A stretch of DNA of 64,000 nucleotides from Prorocentrum cordatum (lineage: Eukaryota > Sar > Dinophyceae > Prorocentrales > Prorocentraceae): NCBI GenBank assembly GCA_963575745.1, contig CAUYUJ010018548.1, positions 1 through 64,000 on the forward strand, in the 5' to 3' direction. Below, one piece after another: positions 41,983 to 54,400 of this stretch. The notes under the pieces were generated by a model that worked only from the letters and a program-made list of their open reading frames with translations, did not search any database and was not told the DNA's origin. Numbering within the stretch: the stretch's first letter is position 1; each line of letters starts with the position of its first letter. Position numbers and translations under genes: made by a program.

Positions 41983-43191
41983 ATGCCGCCGCCCGTTGTT
42001 GGCAATAGAGACCAGGCTCGGTTCCGAGCGCTGGTGGAGCTGGGGGAAATCATTTCGGATGCCGGAGCGGCGGCGGCGGTTTGCTCTGCTGGCAAGGATG
42101 CCGAATGGACGTGCCGCTTCCGACAATTGCATGAGCTCGGTGCACTGATTCAGAGTAGCGGGAGGAGCGCGGTTGACGCAACAACGGTCAGGTTAAGATC
42201 CGCGCCGCGGCGCGAGTCGCGCTGCACCGAGGACGCGAAGGGTTCGCAGGGCCGCATCAAGGACGCGTCTGGCTCGAAGAGGGCTTCATCAAGGTCGCCT
42301 CGGAGAGCGCTCGACAACAGGGAAAGGCGCCCGCAAAGCTCTGAGGATGAGGATGCTGAGCCGCGGCTGCCGCTGGCAGGCTTTGTTTTCCCTTTATTTC
42401 GGCGAGGAGTTCAATGTGGAGAAACCATTCTGCACGACGGCCTTGGGCCTGAAGTGCGTGTTCTGCGGGGTCGAGTTGAGCAGCGGCGTGGATGCCGACC
42501 CTCGCGCGGCGGGGGCGAAGCGCGAGAAATGGGCGAGGCGGGCGATCTACTCATCGAGTAGACTCTGCGAGGAGGGGGCGAATCTATGGCAAGAGGGCAT
42601 CCAGGTGATCGACTACAAGGTTGATTGCGCGCCCTACGGGCTGGGCTCAGCCGACCATGTGCACGCCAAGAAGCACAGGGCTGATTCAAAGAAGCATAGG
42701 CGGAGGGATGACGTTATGTTCTGTTTAGAAGCGCGACAGCGGCGGTGGGGTGCCGAAGTCGCGGCGGCGACTAACATCTCGGAGTCGGTGGGCCCCGGCA
42801 GCGGCGGGGCCCAAGGGCGGCGACAACAGGTCTGCGTTCGCAGGGAGCTCAAGGGCGGCGACGCCACCAGGGTGGATTCAGACATGAAGGGCTGGGGCGG
42901 CTACAGGCCCCGCGACTTCGACGAGGCTTGGGCAACGCTGCATCACTTCCAGGAGATGGGCGCAGACCTGAGCGACTCTGCAAAGGTATTTCTCTTCAGG
43001 CTCTGCGACGAGAACCAGGGGGGATGAGGTGGCTGAGGACGGACACTAAGATGTTGGGCGTCTGGCTGGAAAAGGGAGATGCGGATCTCGAGATTGCTCT
43101 GAGAGTTGACTTTCTTGAGGCGCGCACTTCTGTGAAATGGGTTAAGGCCTGCGAACGCGTGCAGGCTTTATTTCCCGAGAGCGTTCAGTGA
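41983..43191 (+). pseudogene. Processed retrogene, unknown zinc-binding-like protein, two frame breaks
   Basis: ATG 41983 follows the spliced-leader relic. Block 1 (frame of 41983 to about 42385) reads MPPPVVGNRDQARFRALVEL, RFRQLHELGALIQSSGRSAV and an SR-like stretch (SKRASSRSPRRALDNRERRP). A one-base shift near the TTTT at about 42383 leads into block 2: FSLYFGEEFNVEKPFCTTAL, GLKCVFCGVELSSGVDADPR, VDCAPYGLGSADHVHAKKHR, then WGGYRPRDFDEAWATLHHFQ and AKVFLFRLCDENQGG. A second shift at six Gs (43018-43023) leads to MRWLRTDTKMLGVWLEKGDA and WVKACERVQALFPESVQ with TGA 43189-43191. CxxC and HVHAKKH could bind zinc. No introns, as expected for a retrocopy. Function unknown. Confidence 0.6.
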
Positions 43192-43930
43192 TCGGTCATC
43201 CTTGACCTGCCGTGTCCCTTGTATGTTGAATGGCGCGCAGCTCCAAGAGCCGCTCGCTTGGCCGACTGACCACTTGACTTCCATCCGCACCTATTGGCCG
43301 AACACATAATAGCAACGTCCATATAATGTGCACGTCGACAACAACTAAGCGTCGGGGTGGTGCATGCCACCAGCACGGATGTCAATAGCACGTAAACACA
43401 GCACCACACACCATCAACCTAACATCACTATGACAACATAGCACCAACTGCATATATTCAACACAGCACACACTTATGAACATATCAGCGCTCATTGTGC
43501 CTCGCCGTCATAGTCATCGTAACTGTTCCGTTGTGGCTTAATCGCTCTTTCGGGGGGGGGCTTGGAGGGCTCCTGGGGGGCTTCTGTCGGGGTGCTTCCA
43601 GGGGGTCCCCCGAGGTATCTCGGTGTCCTCTCAGGGTTGCTTATTGGGGCCGTCTTGGGAGCCCTCTTGGACCACTCTAGTGGCCTATGGGGGTCATGAT
43701 GTGCTGTCTTGAGTCTTGAAGCAACGCTGTGGGGTCTTAGGGCCATCTAGGGCGGCGTAGGAGCAATCTTAAGCCGTTCCGTGGTCTCTTGTCCTGCCTG
43801 CGTTTTCGGGCATTTGCCTGCGGATTATAGGTTGGTCTTGTTCGTCGTGCCACCGTGCATATCCAGTTGCAGCATTTTGTCCGAGTGTGTTGAGGCGCGC
43901 CAGTGTTACATTATCGATCTTTTTCCGCAG
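43192..43930. other. Spacer with degenerate repeat and acceptor site
   Basis: 43240-43490 is A/C-rich (ACACAGCACCACAC) with no frame. 43550-43760 carries the CTTGGGGGCC-type degenerate repeat. The end, TTTTTCCGCAG at 43920-43930, is a good 3' splice acceptor. Confidence 0.55.
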
Positions 43931-43944
43931 GTCCTAAGTTGGCA

Positions 43945-44941
43945 ATGCGGTTCCATGTGACGGGGTCACTCAATCTTGCCATCACTGACCCAACGAAGCC
44001 TGTTTCTTACGAGGAGCGGTTTGACACGGAAGTGCCGTGCTCGGTTCTCATTCTGGGCCCCAGTTTTGCAGATCCGCCCGCTCCGACAGACATCAACGGT
44101 TCCCAAGGGGAGATCCAGGCAGAGCAGAGCCAAGGCTTCGGCGCTTCGCAGAGGACAGGTCGAGGCCCTCGAGGCGGCACGGTTCTGCCCCGTAGCCATG
44201 CAGTTACGTCAGGCGGACGTGAATGCCATCGAGTCTCAAGAGCGGTACAGTCAGGCGGTGAGTGATGCCGCGGCTGGAATTCAGCCTCAGATTTCAATTC
44301 TAGACTCAGACTGCAAGGGTGATGTCTTGGCGAAGCCGAAGCAGCCGATTGTAGATTACCTTCCTCGCCCTGCTGGTTGGCTCACTCCTCTGGGCAAGCC
44401 TTCCGCCGCCGCGCCTCCCGAAGCCGAGGGGCAGGCGCGCGGCGCAGACCGCGGCGCCTCGGGCGCCGCGGGCAGCGAAATCACCGACACGCCTCCGTCG
44501 TCGTGGAAGCGGCCATATGACGGCGAACGGATGAGCGTCGTTTTAGTTACCAATAGCCCGCGGTCGCCTCAGGCCGGGGATTTCGCCGCGTTGACACCGG
44601 GGCCCGATGGCAAGGAAGGGTCTCCAGGCGCGAGTACGCCAGCGAAGATTTCGTCTGAGCTTCCTAGTGCTACGCCACACAGGATGCTTGACCCCGAGGG
44701 GTCCAAGGGCGGCCCCCCAAGCGCCCCGAGGAAGCGCAAGTGGACTTTGAATCCTGAGTTCAGGGCTGGCTACGCCCACTGCAGCAGCAATGCCCAGTCA
44801 TCTGGGGCCCTGCAGGGCCGTGATTCCTCAATCGTGGCTGCCGAGCCTTCGTTGGAGCGTGGCCCCATGAAGCAACTTGGCCATCAGCTCACAGGCGTTG
44901 GCACTCTGCTCCGTCAGTTCGACAGTCAGTCTAGTCAGTGA
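43945..44941 (+). CDS. Unknown protein, one frame change
   Basis: After the acceptor at 43930, ATG 43945 opens MRFHVTGSLNLAITDPTKPV, SYEERFDTEVPCSVLILGPS and FADPPAPTDINGSQGEIQAE. The continuation is in another frame from about 44150: EALEAARFCPVAMQLRQADV, NAIESQERYSQAVSDAAAGI, QPQISILDSDCKGDVLAKPK, PIVDYLPRPAGWLTPLG, a disordered P/S/G middle, and PRKRKWTLNPEFRAGYAHCS to TGA 44939-44941 (ends QLTGVGTLLRQFDSQSSQ). The shift at 44110-44150 may be a small intron or a one-base error. Mostly disordered with a basic KRKW motif; family unknown. Confidence 0.5.
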
Positions 44942-46600
44942 TTGGCACGCTGTGCTCACGTGAAGGCCGATGCTTGATGGCCGACAAAGGGGGATTGGGA
45001 GAAGGAGACGCGGGGGCGACCTAAACTGAATGTGATTGGAACGATTCGGGGAAGTGGATGAGAGGATGATAATGCCGATTTGCCATCGGAATGCTAGCGC
45101 CCTCTTGCGTCTTCATGCGCATCCGTGCCTAGTTCCAAGACTGCTGATGTCAACCGGCAGAGTTATCTAGGAAACAGTCTTCGGCTCTTGCTTGGACTGC
45201 CCAGTGGCTTGTGGTTGGGGGGCTCCACCCACTTGCATCTACTGCTCACCGTTGCCAGCGAAATTGAATCAGTTCGCGTGCTCGCTCGGAAACTCTTTCT
45301 CCTTGGCCCTGGGGGGTTGTGTGCATACTGTGCCCCGCCCTCTCCGACCATCTGCCTTGTCGTCCTCATCGCGTCCCTCCTCCCGCCGACGATGGTTGCA
45401 ATGGCTAGGACAGGGAGGGTCGGCGGGCGTAGACGCGTAGACAGTGCTGCAATCCGCCCAAAGTGTTCCACATCCCCGCCTCATAAGTCTCCACGTGGCA
45501 CCCTTCTCACCACTCGAAGGCCCTTGACTGGCAAACGCCCCATGGGCCTGGCATGTATGAGGGAGGAGCCATGTGTTGAAGAGGATCCGCCCTCCCGATG
45601 ACGCGGGGAGGGAGGGCCATTCTGGCGCCGTTGAAAATCTGTAACATGAGGCGGTTGGTGGTGCGATCGGCTATCCAACACGCTGACACGCTCGTTCGTT
45701 TTGAGTGCGCGGGTCATGCTCCTGGGAGATGCGGGCCGGCCAAGGGCCTTTCGGCGGGCGCGGGGAACGAAACTCAGCACTCAGCCTTGGCGAAGAACCC
45801 AGCCCCTAGAAACGATCCAACGCACCGTCGCCCGATTGAACAGCAGTTGCGCCTACATCGCATTACGGCGTGTTTGCGCCCGCTGCCGTCCTTGTTCGAG
45901 GTGCACTCTGGCCCGCGAGGCCTTCAGGGCGGCCACTGCCGCCAGGCGGGCAGTTTTTTCTTGCGCAGCGGGGTGGGGAGCGGCACCACAGGGACCCGCA
46001 ACGTTGCGCAACGGTGCCCTCAAGAGGGGGCCCCCATCGGCGACGGGGGGGGGCGCCAGGGGAAGCCCGAGGCCCTCGCCGCCCCCGCCGCCGCAGCCTC
46101 CAGGCAAGAAGACGAAGTCTCAGATCTGCGGGGCGCACGGTACGCAGGCACCCAAGGGCCAGAATCAAGGAAGGGGGTGGAGGAGGATGATGATGATAAT
46201 GAGGGCTTGGAAGGATTACTTACTGTCCTGATTGTTCTCCAAATAGGCTCGACTACAGGAGTTCGTAGCCCGACGGACGGCTCATGTTTCGGCCATTGTA
46301 GAAGATTTCTGACGATTGTGCTGTAATCTAGTATTGTTGCAAGTTGTTTAGTTTGCCATGTCAAAATATATTTCGGACATGCCATTATAGACGATGTTCG
46401 TGTAAGTTGTTGCTGTCTGCGGTTCACGAACCAGAATGGTCTGTTAGGTGCATGTTTTGCGTAGTTTATGGCGCGAGATGGTCTGACATGTGCATGCTAT
46501 GTGTACGTTATGCGTATGGCATCGATCAGGTGGCATTTTAAGTGGTATGGGGGTACCATGTGTTATGTAGTAGCACAAATGAAAGACAATACGGTATGCG
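44942..46600. other. No convincing gene
   Basis: Two or three frames are open at 45125-45600 and 45600-46330, but composition (R/P/G/A rich, no consistent frame) does not support a call. 46330-46600 is AT-richer and without frames. Confidence 0.45.
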
Positions 46601-47350
46601 GTATGTTATGTGACGTGTGTGTGTGTGTGTGTGCGCGCGTGCGGTGGCGTCCAGCCACAGAGACTAGATGCGGCGCTGTGTCTCCGCGCTACGCTCGGCC
46701 ATGGGTGGGGCGGGGCTCCTGCGCACCTGGCTGCGGCCCCCGCCCATGTCGAGCCTGCTGTGGTTCCCCCGTTGGTGCGTGCTTGCGTGTGCCTACGTCG
46801 GCGTGCGTCTGTGCGCGCGCGCGTCCGCGTCTGCGTGCGTTCGCGTTTGCGTGCGCGTGCGCGGCGCTAACGCATCTTAGGGGAAGCAGAACACGAACAC
46901 ACGAAAAGTGTGTTTCTGCGTCCCCGCGCGGAGCTCGAGGGTGGGGCGGGGCTCATGCGCGCCCGGCTACGGCCCCCACCCATATCGAGCTTGCCGCGGT
47001 TTTCCTGTTTGTGTGCCTGTGTGTGTCAGTGTCCGTGATAGCCCGTGTCTGTCTGTGCGTTTCTGCCCGTGCGAATTCGGGCCAGCGCCTCGCATTGGAC
47101 ATCATCGCCATCTGTGTGTGAGTTGCGCGATGAGTGAGTCGGAGTGATGAGTGAGTCCGAGTATGAGTGGGTCCGAGTAATGAATGAGTCTTAGTGCCTA
47201 GTGTGAAAAGTGTGAGTGTGAGGGGGCCTGGGCGATGGGTCGCTGCTGCGCGAGCGTGCGAATGTGAGACTGAGTGAGCCCGAATGCGATAAGTGAGTGT
47301 GTATGTGTGAGTGAGTCTCAGTGTGGTAAGTGAGTGTGCAAGTGCGAGTC
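46600..47350. repeat. TG/CG alternating and GTGAGT-rich sequence
   Basis: GTGTGTGTGCGCGCGTGCG at 46616-46640, more GCGTGCG at 46775-46870, and GTGAGT(C/G) repeats at 47115-47345. These alternating purine-pyrimidine tracts have Z-DNA potential. Confidence 0.7.
46692..46760. repeat. GC-box module, one of three copies
   Basis: GGGTGGGGCGGGGCT followed by GCGC(A/C)C(C)TGGCT(G/A)CGGCCCCC. Other copies at about 46931-46992 and 50191-50243. Confidence 0.8.
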
Positions 47351-50313
47351 TGATAGGTTGGTCGCTGCTGCCTGCGCTTTCTCAGACTCATTGCTCGCAT
47401 GTACATGAACATAGTACGCCCGCGCCGCGATGTTTCGCCGTTCCGCGTTGCGGTCACCGCGCCGCTCCGCGATCTTTCGCAGTTTCGCATTACCCATGCT
47501 GCCACTACAGGCCCAGTGGAGGCTATCATAGCGCCTGCGAAGTCGCCGCTCAAGCGCGACTCCAACAGTATGGCGCGGGGCCGCGGAGGCAGCGGGATCG
47601 AGGGTTGCGTTGGCGCCTGCACTGGGCAGCCGAGGTGGCCGCCGTGCCAGAAGCCGCCCTTGCCGCGCGAGGCGGCCGCCCAGTCTCAGAAGTACCAGAT
47701 GGCCCATGAGACGGCAGCGCGGCGCGTCTGGGCGGCGAGGGCCGACGACTTACCTTGAGGCCGCGCAATGGCGGGGCGCGCGGGACTTGCGGTTGTTTGT
47801 GGCGACAATACTCGGCGCCAGTGCAGCCCCTCCGCGTTCGTCGACGACCAGGTGTGCATTCAGGCATCCTGCAGGGGGCGCGGCGCGGCGGCGCGCACGC
47901 GGCGAATTGCGGGCATGCGGTTTCATCGTGCCGGCAAGGCGGCCCTGCAAGATTGGCCGCGTGCCCTTTACACGCGCTGCTTGGATGCCGCGGCGGTTCT
48001 TCGAACGCTAAGCGCACAGCGTCGGGCTGCCTTCGGCGTTTCGGCTTCATTGCGGCGAGGGGGGCCCGATTGGCGGCCGCGCCATGCCCGCGCCCAGCGG
48101 GGCGTGGACCCTGGCTCAGTAACGGTAAGTACTACGTATTCGCCGTCGCTAACTGCACAAGTCCTGCGCGAATAGAAACGAAGAAAAAGGGGGAGACATA
48201 ATACCACCAGATTTGTTGTCGTCGTCGCCGCGATCGCTCGGGCGCTCATTCGCGTCGGGCGAAGACTTCGGACAGAAAACGAAAAGCCGCGTTGTGTTAG
48301 TCTTTTTCCGCTTATGGCGCGCGGGTCAACAAGTGGGGGCTGGGGGCCTGCAGCGCCGCCAGCGCGCGCGACGCGGCGCCGCTGGTCCACGTGTCCATTG
48401 CGCCTACATGGACATTCGTTTAGAGCGGAACCGAGGTTCCCTGGGGCGGTTATTGGTGAGCTTTGGCCGTGGGACGGCCCCCCCGTCCAAGTGGGGGGCG
48501 CCCCCGCCGTCAGCGTCGCGCTGCCATTCCTGGGCACCTGCAGACCACGAGGGCCCTGGCCAAGGCCAAGGTCGAAGACGCCGCCGCCGACATCGGGAGG
48601 CAAGGGCGGGCGAGGCCGCCGCGCCCCCCCCCCCCCCCCCCCCCCGCCGCCGCAGAGGGGGCGCGGCCCAGCCGCGCGGAGGACATTACCGACGGGACTT
48701 CGGCAGATCCCCCCCCCCCCCGTCGTGCCAGGGGGCGCTGCGCCCAAGTTGGGGGCCCAAGGCGCCGACGTTTGGGCAGGCGCGCCGAGGTTCGCGACGG
48801 ACGCGGCAAAGCCCCTGACGTGTTGCGCGGGACTCAGGGCCGCGGCAAGCAGGGCTCGCGGCAAGGATCGACTTCTTGTCTTATGATCAGGTTCGAAGGC
48901 GATGCACAATCTTGGAGGCGGGTGGAAACGGGGCTGCCGGTGGCGGCGGAGGAGGCTGCGCAAGGGGATGGGAGAGGGGGCGAGGGGTGGGACGGGAGGG
49001 GGGGGGATGAGCGGGGAGGAGAAGAAGGGCGAGGAGGCGAAGAAGGAGGGGGGGGGGGAGGTGAGATTGACGTGGGGGCGGCGTGGAGGGGGAGGAACGA
49101 AACTGCGCTGGCGTTAACTTGAACGGGCGCGGGGGGCGCGCGCGCGGGGGCGGGGGGGGGGGGGGGGGGGGGCTGAGATGGCAGGGGCCAGGGGGCGGTC
49201 GGAGAGCGCAATCCTTCGCGCGCGCGATTCGCGGGGCCCTCTGCGTCTCATGCGCTGGCGGCAGGTTGCGAGCGAAGACGGCAGCAATTCGCGCGTCCAA
49301 GGGCGCGCTGGCGAAGGCGGAGATTTGCCGTGCTACAGCGCCGACGACGGGCAGGAGGAGTTGGCTGCGCCCCAGTGGGGGGGGGGGCATGGCTGATAGC
49401 TTCGCCAAACGCAGTGCATGCGCACGGGCGCGCCCCAGTGCGCGCTCCCGTCGGATGGGAACCGTTGCCGCGGTGCCCGACGCATCAGTTCGGCCGAGCG
49501 TCGCGCTGATTATTTATTCCGCGACACCGTCGAGATGCCCTTCGCGGCTGCGGTCGGCGACCTGGCTGCGCACGAAGTGGTGGAGGGGTCTGCGCTCGCT
49601 TGCCCGCGGGGCGTTGAGACAGTACGTCTCTGACCGGGGCCGGGGCGGGCGCGCCGCGCCGTGCATCGCCGCGCCGTGCCCGACGGCCGCTGCGGCGGTC
49701 GGACAATTGGCAGAGGCCGCGCGGGAGCGGCGAGGTTCCGCGGCGCGTCGCCGACAGTTGGCAGCGTCGCGCGGTTTGCGCGGGGGGCTTCTCGACAACT
49801 GCAGTTGGGCGTTGTTCGAGACGCTGCGGCGACGCACGGCCGCGGCGAAGGTCCTTCGTGAAGATGGTGAACCCAACCAGCTGGGAGCTGCCTCCGCGCG
49901 CAGGGCATTGCGCGCGGGGCGTTCGTTCAGGGCGGCGGCAGGTCGTGCGCGCGGTCCTTCCCCCCTCCTCATCCTCTTTCCCATTCCTTTCACCCCGCTC
50001 CTGCAATCAGGAGAAAGAAAGCCTTTCGTCCCTTTGCCTTTGCCGTTTCGTTTCCTTTTTCCCAATGTCCCGTGCCGTCGGCCATTGCGTCACTGCGGCG
50101 GGGTCATCTGGCGTCTTCCAGAGTATTACTGTGCCCGCAGTGCGTGGCAATAGGATGCCCCCCGAGATAGCAGGGTTCGATGCCCCGCGCCGCTCGGCCA
50201 GGGGTGGGGCGGGGCTTCGCGCGCCCGGCTGCGGCCCCCGCCCCAGGCGACCCTTCCCGATTTGATTCTCGATTCTCGAATGTGGTATTGTGACATCTCT
50301 CCTCGTGCGAGTT
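47351..50313. other. GC-rich region, coding status undecided
   Basis: Poly-C at 48627-48646 and 48710-48721 and poly-G at 49150-49170. Best candidates are a frame at 47520-47758 (SPLKRDSNSMARGRGGSGIE … QKYQMAHETAARRVWAARAD) and one at 49500-49960 (WALFETLRRRTAAAKVLRED). Competing frames on both strands are equally open, so neither is called as a gene. Confidence 0.4.
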
Positions 50314-50640
50314 GGTTGAATTGCGAGGGTGTCTCTGGGGAGAGCGCCGTTCCTCAGTTTCGGGGCTTCTCTGGCCAGGGCGTCTCTGCAGGATTATGAG
50401 GAGGTGTCGAGTGGGAGCCGTTGTCGCCGTAGGTGGGCCATTGCGAAATTAACTGGATTGTGATGATGCCTCGAGCGAGAGCACTGTTCCTGAGTTTCGC
50501 GGCCTCTCTGGCCATGGCGCAAGGGAGTGCATTATGTGGAAGTATCGAGTCGAAGCCGTTGTCGTCATAGCTTGGCCGCTACCCACTTGACTGAATTGCA
50601 AGGAAGTCTCGGGCGAGAGCGCCGCTCCTGTGTTTCGGGA
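50314..50640. repeat. ~139-bp tandem repeat, two and a half units
   Basis: GAATTGCGAGG…GAGAGCGCCGTTCCT at about 50318, GGATTGTGATG…GAGAGCACTGTTCCT at about 50457, GAATTGCAAGG…GAGAGCGCCGCTCCT at about 50594. Confidence 0.85.
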
Positions 50641-51411
50641 CCTATCTCCTTGTGTGTGCGTTGCGTGTCTCTGCGTGCGCGCACGCCTCTGTCTGCGTGT
50701 GCCGACGAGTTCCATGCCCCGTTGGCCCTTCCCCTGCGTCGCGCCCCACGCATGGTGAAGTTTAGTTTGTCCGTCGGGCTGCGTGCCCATGTGCGCGGGT
50801 GCCTGCGCGTGCTCAATTTTCTGATGACTACGGCCATGGAAACGTCTACGTACAAGTGTGCGCGCTCTTTGTGTTGCGTGTGTTCGTGCGCGTGCACGGC
50901 TATCTGTGCGTGCGCGCGGGTGTGTCTGCACGTGGGCAGCGTGTGCGTACTTAGTTCTGATGTACTTTGATAGTTGGATGGGCCTATGTCCGCGTGGTGT
51001 TCATGCATAATCATATGTGTACGTGGGCATGTGGCATGTGCACTCATGTTCGTGAGTCGTGGGGTTGTGAATGTATTTTGTACGTGTGCCTACTAGTGTA
51101 CTACGCGCGTGCACGCGTGGGCGCGCGCTGGCATGCGCGCGCGCATGCACGCGCATGTCGAGGGTCAACGCTGGCGCGCATTGCCGGGCACGGTCCCCAA
51201 GTAGGGCCGGTCGGGGGGGAGGGCGAGAGGAGGGATGGACCAGGGCGGGATAGGGGGCGGGGGGCGGCGAATGATATGAGGGCGGCGAGGATGAGGATCA
51301 GGGCATGGAGGATGGAGGATGGAGCAGGGCGGGGGAGGACGAGGAGGATCAGCATGGCCACCCCTGCCCTTCACCTTCGCCATGCCCCTCGTCCTCCCCT
51401 TCCCCCTGCAG
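50641..51411. other. TG/CG-rich spacer with 3' splice site
   Basis: GTGCGCGC/CGTGTG-rich to about 51175 (including GCGCGCGCATGCACGCGCAT), then GGA/GAT-rich; ends with a strong acceptor, CTTCCCCCTGCAG at 51399-51411. Confidence 0.6.
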
Positions 51412-54400
51412 GGGGAAGCTCTTGGCATTGCCTCCAGAGGTGAAGGGTGTCTTGAAGATAATCGTTGAGCTGGCCGACGACGGCGCCAGGCTGGGGTGCT
51501 CGTTCTGCCCGAAGGAGGCGGATGTATACAAACAGTGTTTTTCCTTTCTGTCTGTATCTACGGTCGCCGACATGCTCGAGAAGAAGGTCAAACCTTTCGT
51601 GCAGAAGTGGAATGAGGCCAAGGCCAACATGGAGTCGCAGGTCGTCGGATTTGCCCCCGAAGGCTGATTCGAACAGCATGGCTTTGCCGTCGAGGCCGAT
51701 CGGGAGTGCAGTGTGGTGTGCGCGGTTGGGTACAAGCAGCTCTTTAACAGGGTCACGCGCCTGCGAGACGTTCGCTGGCCCCCCGCGCTCCAGATCCCGA
51801 AGGAGAAGGGCGGCGGCCTGGAGCAGGTCTGGATGTTCGAGTATCAGCCCCAGGCGAACGTCCGCACCGTGACGATCAAGCAGTTCTCTGGCTTGCAGCG
51901 CCAATCGCAGATTATGGATACCGAGAAGCACTACTACAAAGATCAGGCGGCGGATGTCGTTCAGTGGAAATGGTCTGACATGCAGGGCGAGCGCAGAGTG
52001 GCGAAGTCGGTTGATTTTCAGACGACGCTCGTCCGCGAGGGCGGGCGATTCCAAAGCCGCTTCGGCCGAGCCAGATGGCCCCTTACTGGGGCGGTTCCTC
52101 GCCCCCCCTCCCTCCCTGCTCCTCCTCGGTCCTCCTCGTTCTTCAGCCCCCCCTCCTCCTCGAGGGGCTTGCCCAGGATGGGGGGTCGCCCGGCGCGGCC
52201 GAGTGGCTTTTGGACCCCCAGAAGGTGCGCGCCTTCGTTTCGTTCAGCAACGAGCTGCTCGAGGGCACGGAGGCCCCCGCTGCGTCGCGCGGCGCGGGGG
52301 CCAACCCAGAGGGGGGGGGCTCCGAAGGGCTGGATGGTGCTGACAGTTTGATAACGCCTCGCGACGGCGAGGAGGACGAACAGAACTCGGACGGAGACGC
52401 CGAGGGGCCCAGCAGCGGCGCAGTTGGGCCTCCGGTCACCACCCCAGCCAGTACGCTTGCGAGGGCACGCAAGGCCAACAGCGCGGCTGGCTGCAGTCCG
52501 GCCAGGTCGGCAGCGCCGTCGAGGGGAAGCTCGGGGGGTGATGTGCCGTGTGCGCACGGGGTCCCCATCGAGATGCCCTTCAGCCAGTGCCTTGATCCGA
52601 AAGCAGAGGAGACCGCGTCTGCGATGAGCGTTGCCGACCTGCCTGCGAACGCGGAGGATTGGGGCGCGGCGGACAGGTGGATCTCCAAATTGAGCATCTG
52701 GGTGGCCATGACGAAGGGCAAGTTAGGAGTCCAGGTGCACCACGCCAGCGAGGCAATGAAGACGTGGATCCAAGCCGAGGGAGACAAGGTAGACAAGGTC
52801 TTGAAGCTCAAGAAGCACATGGAACTGTTCTCACTGGCAGAATCGCTCCACGCTGACCACATCGACGCGCTGGATCACAAGGAGCGCGTCGCGGCGCTGC
52901 AGGCGGTGGCCGCAGTGACCAAGATTCCCTCCATGGTGCTGGTGAAAGTCTTGCGCATTAATTTACTTCCACAAGTTTGCGAAGGCGGTGAACAACAAAG
53001 AGTCCGCGCTATCCCTTCTGGCGATGGCGTGGCCCCTCCCATTTAGCGACGAGGCGGCGATGGAGTTGAAGGTGACTGAGCCGATGCTCAACACTATCCC
53101 GATGGCCTTGAATTCTGTCTGGTGGGAGTTCAACACTCTCTTCATGAAGGGTTTCTTCCTTGATTTGGCACGCGGGGGCGAGGGCAAGGCAGATGGTGCA
53201 TGCCGTCTGCTGTTGCTTCGATGACTACACGAAGAAAGCCTCCGAGTGCAGCGATTTAAACAGCGACGAGGCCGACTTGTTGTGCGAGTTCGCGACGGTG
53301 ACCGGCGCCTTGCGCGTGCTGTTCGACCCGAGCCGAGTGTTTGACGAGGAGGGCGGCGATAACCTCATGCAGAGCGTTGTCAGCTTGAAGAGCCCTCAAA
53401 AGGTGCAGAGCGTGCTGTTCTCGGTCAGCCTCGCAGTGGCCGAGCGTTCATTTTACAATGGCAGGTTGATCACGGTCAGCGAGGGGCATATTGCGGAATT
53501 GCGGGGCGCGTGCAACTCGGCCTTCGAACAGCAGGCGCGCGCCGAGAAGACATGGAATGAGGGGGGGGGCTCCCGAGCGCCTGACGGCGGTGAACGTCAT
53601 GGGCGAGTTCTTGAAGCTGGTTCCGAAGCTCAACGTGGCGATTCCCACGGCATTGATGAGCGGCCTCCTTACGAAAGCCCAGCGTTCCCTGCAGGTCATG
53701 GTCGAGGCCGCGCTGGCCTCGCTGAGGGACGGCGCAGCAAGTGAGGACCTAGTCAGAGCGACCCACCGCGTGCTGGAGGAAGCCGCCCACGCCTTCCCGA
53801 CGCACGTTGACATCCCGAAGTGGAAGGCAGAGGTCTCCAAGGGCATCTCCGACGCGAGCAGGGCCATTGACCTTAAGACCATCAAAAGTGCTTATGATTC
53901 GTTCGTCTCTGACCAGAGCGCGGAAAACCATGGCATCGTTGAGAACACTATCGGGAGAATGTGCATGTCTGAGTTGCCTGATGACGTGGTCGCTTCCATG
54001 GAGACATTCGTCGATGAGGCCATCGGCACGGCCGTCAAGTCTTTCCCAGAGCCCATCGTCGACGGCCTGAGCCGCGTGGTTTCCGAGCTGCAGAGCGCGA
54101 CCTCGAAGGTGGACATCAGCGGCCGCGACGACTGGTTCCCGTGCCTGGTCCAGGCGCGTTCACTGAAGCAGACCCTTACCACTCTGAGGGCCGCCAGAAC
54201 TCCGACGGATTCGACCCCGTCGCAGCCTTGGCAAAATCAACCGAGGTAGCTTCCATCCAGCTGCTGAACGATGAACTTGTGAAGTTCGACCACTACCTCA
54301 GGAATCGGTCCTCGATCGCCCTCGAGCCGACACCCTGGGATACCCGCCCGATATTGAAGGCGATTGCGCCCGTGACCGACGAGGCCGACGCGATGTTGCA

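Noticed and set aside
44190-44201. CCGTAGCCAT match to the spliced leader
   Set aside because: Lies inside coding text (CPVAMQ) and extends no further.
45125-46326. Two open frames (158 and 242 codons) on +
   Set aside because: Alternative frames equally open, no consistent protein composition, frame changes without family support.
50165-50200. tRNA-like GGTTCGATGCC T-arm
   Set aside because: No matching acceptor, D or anticodon stems; the last T-loop base does not fit; part of the GC-box repeat.
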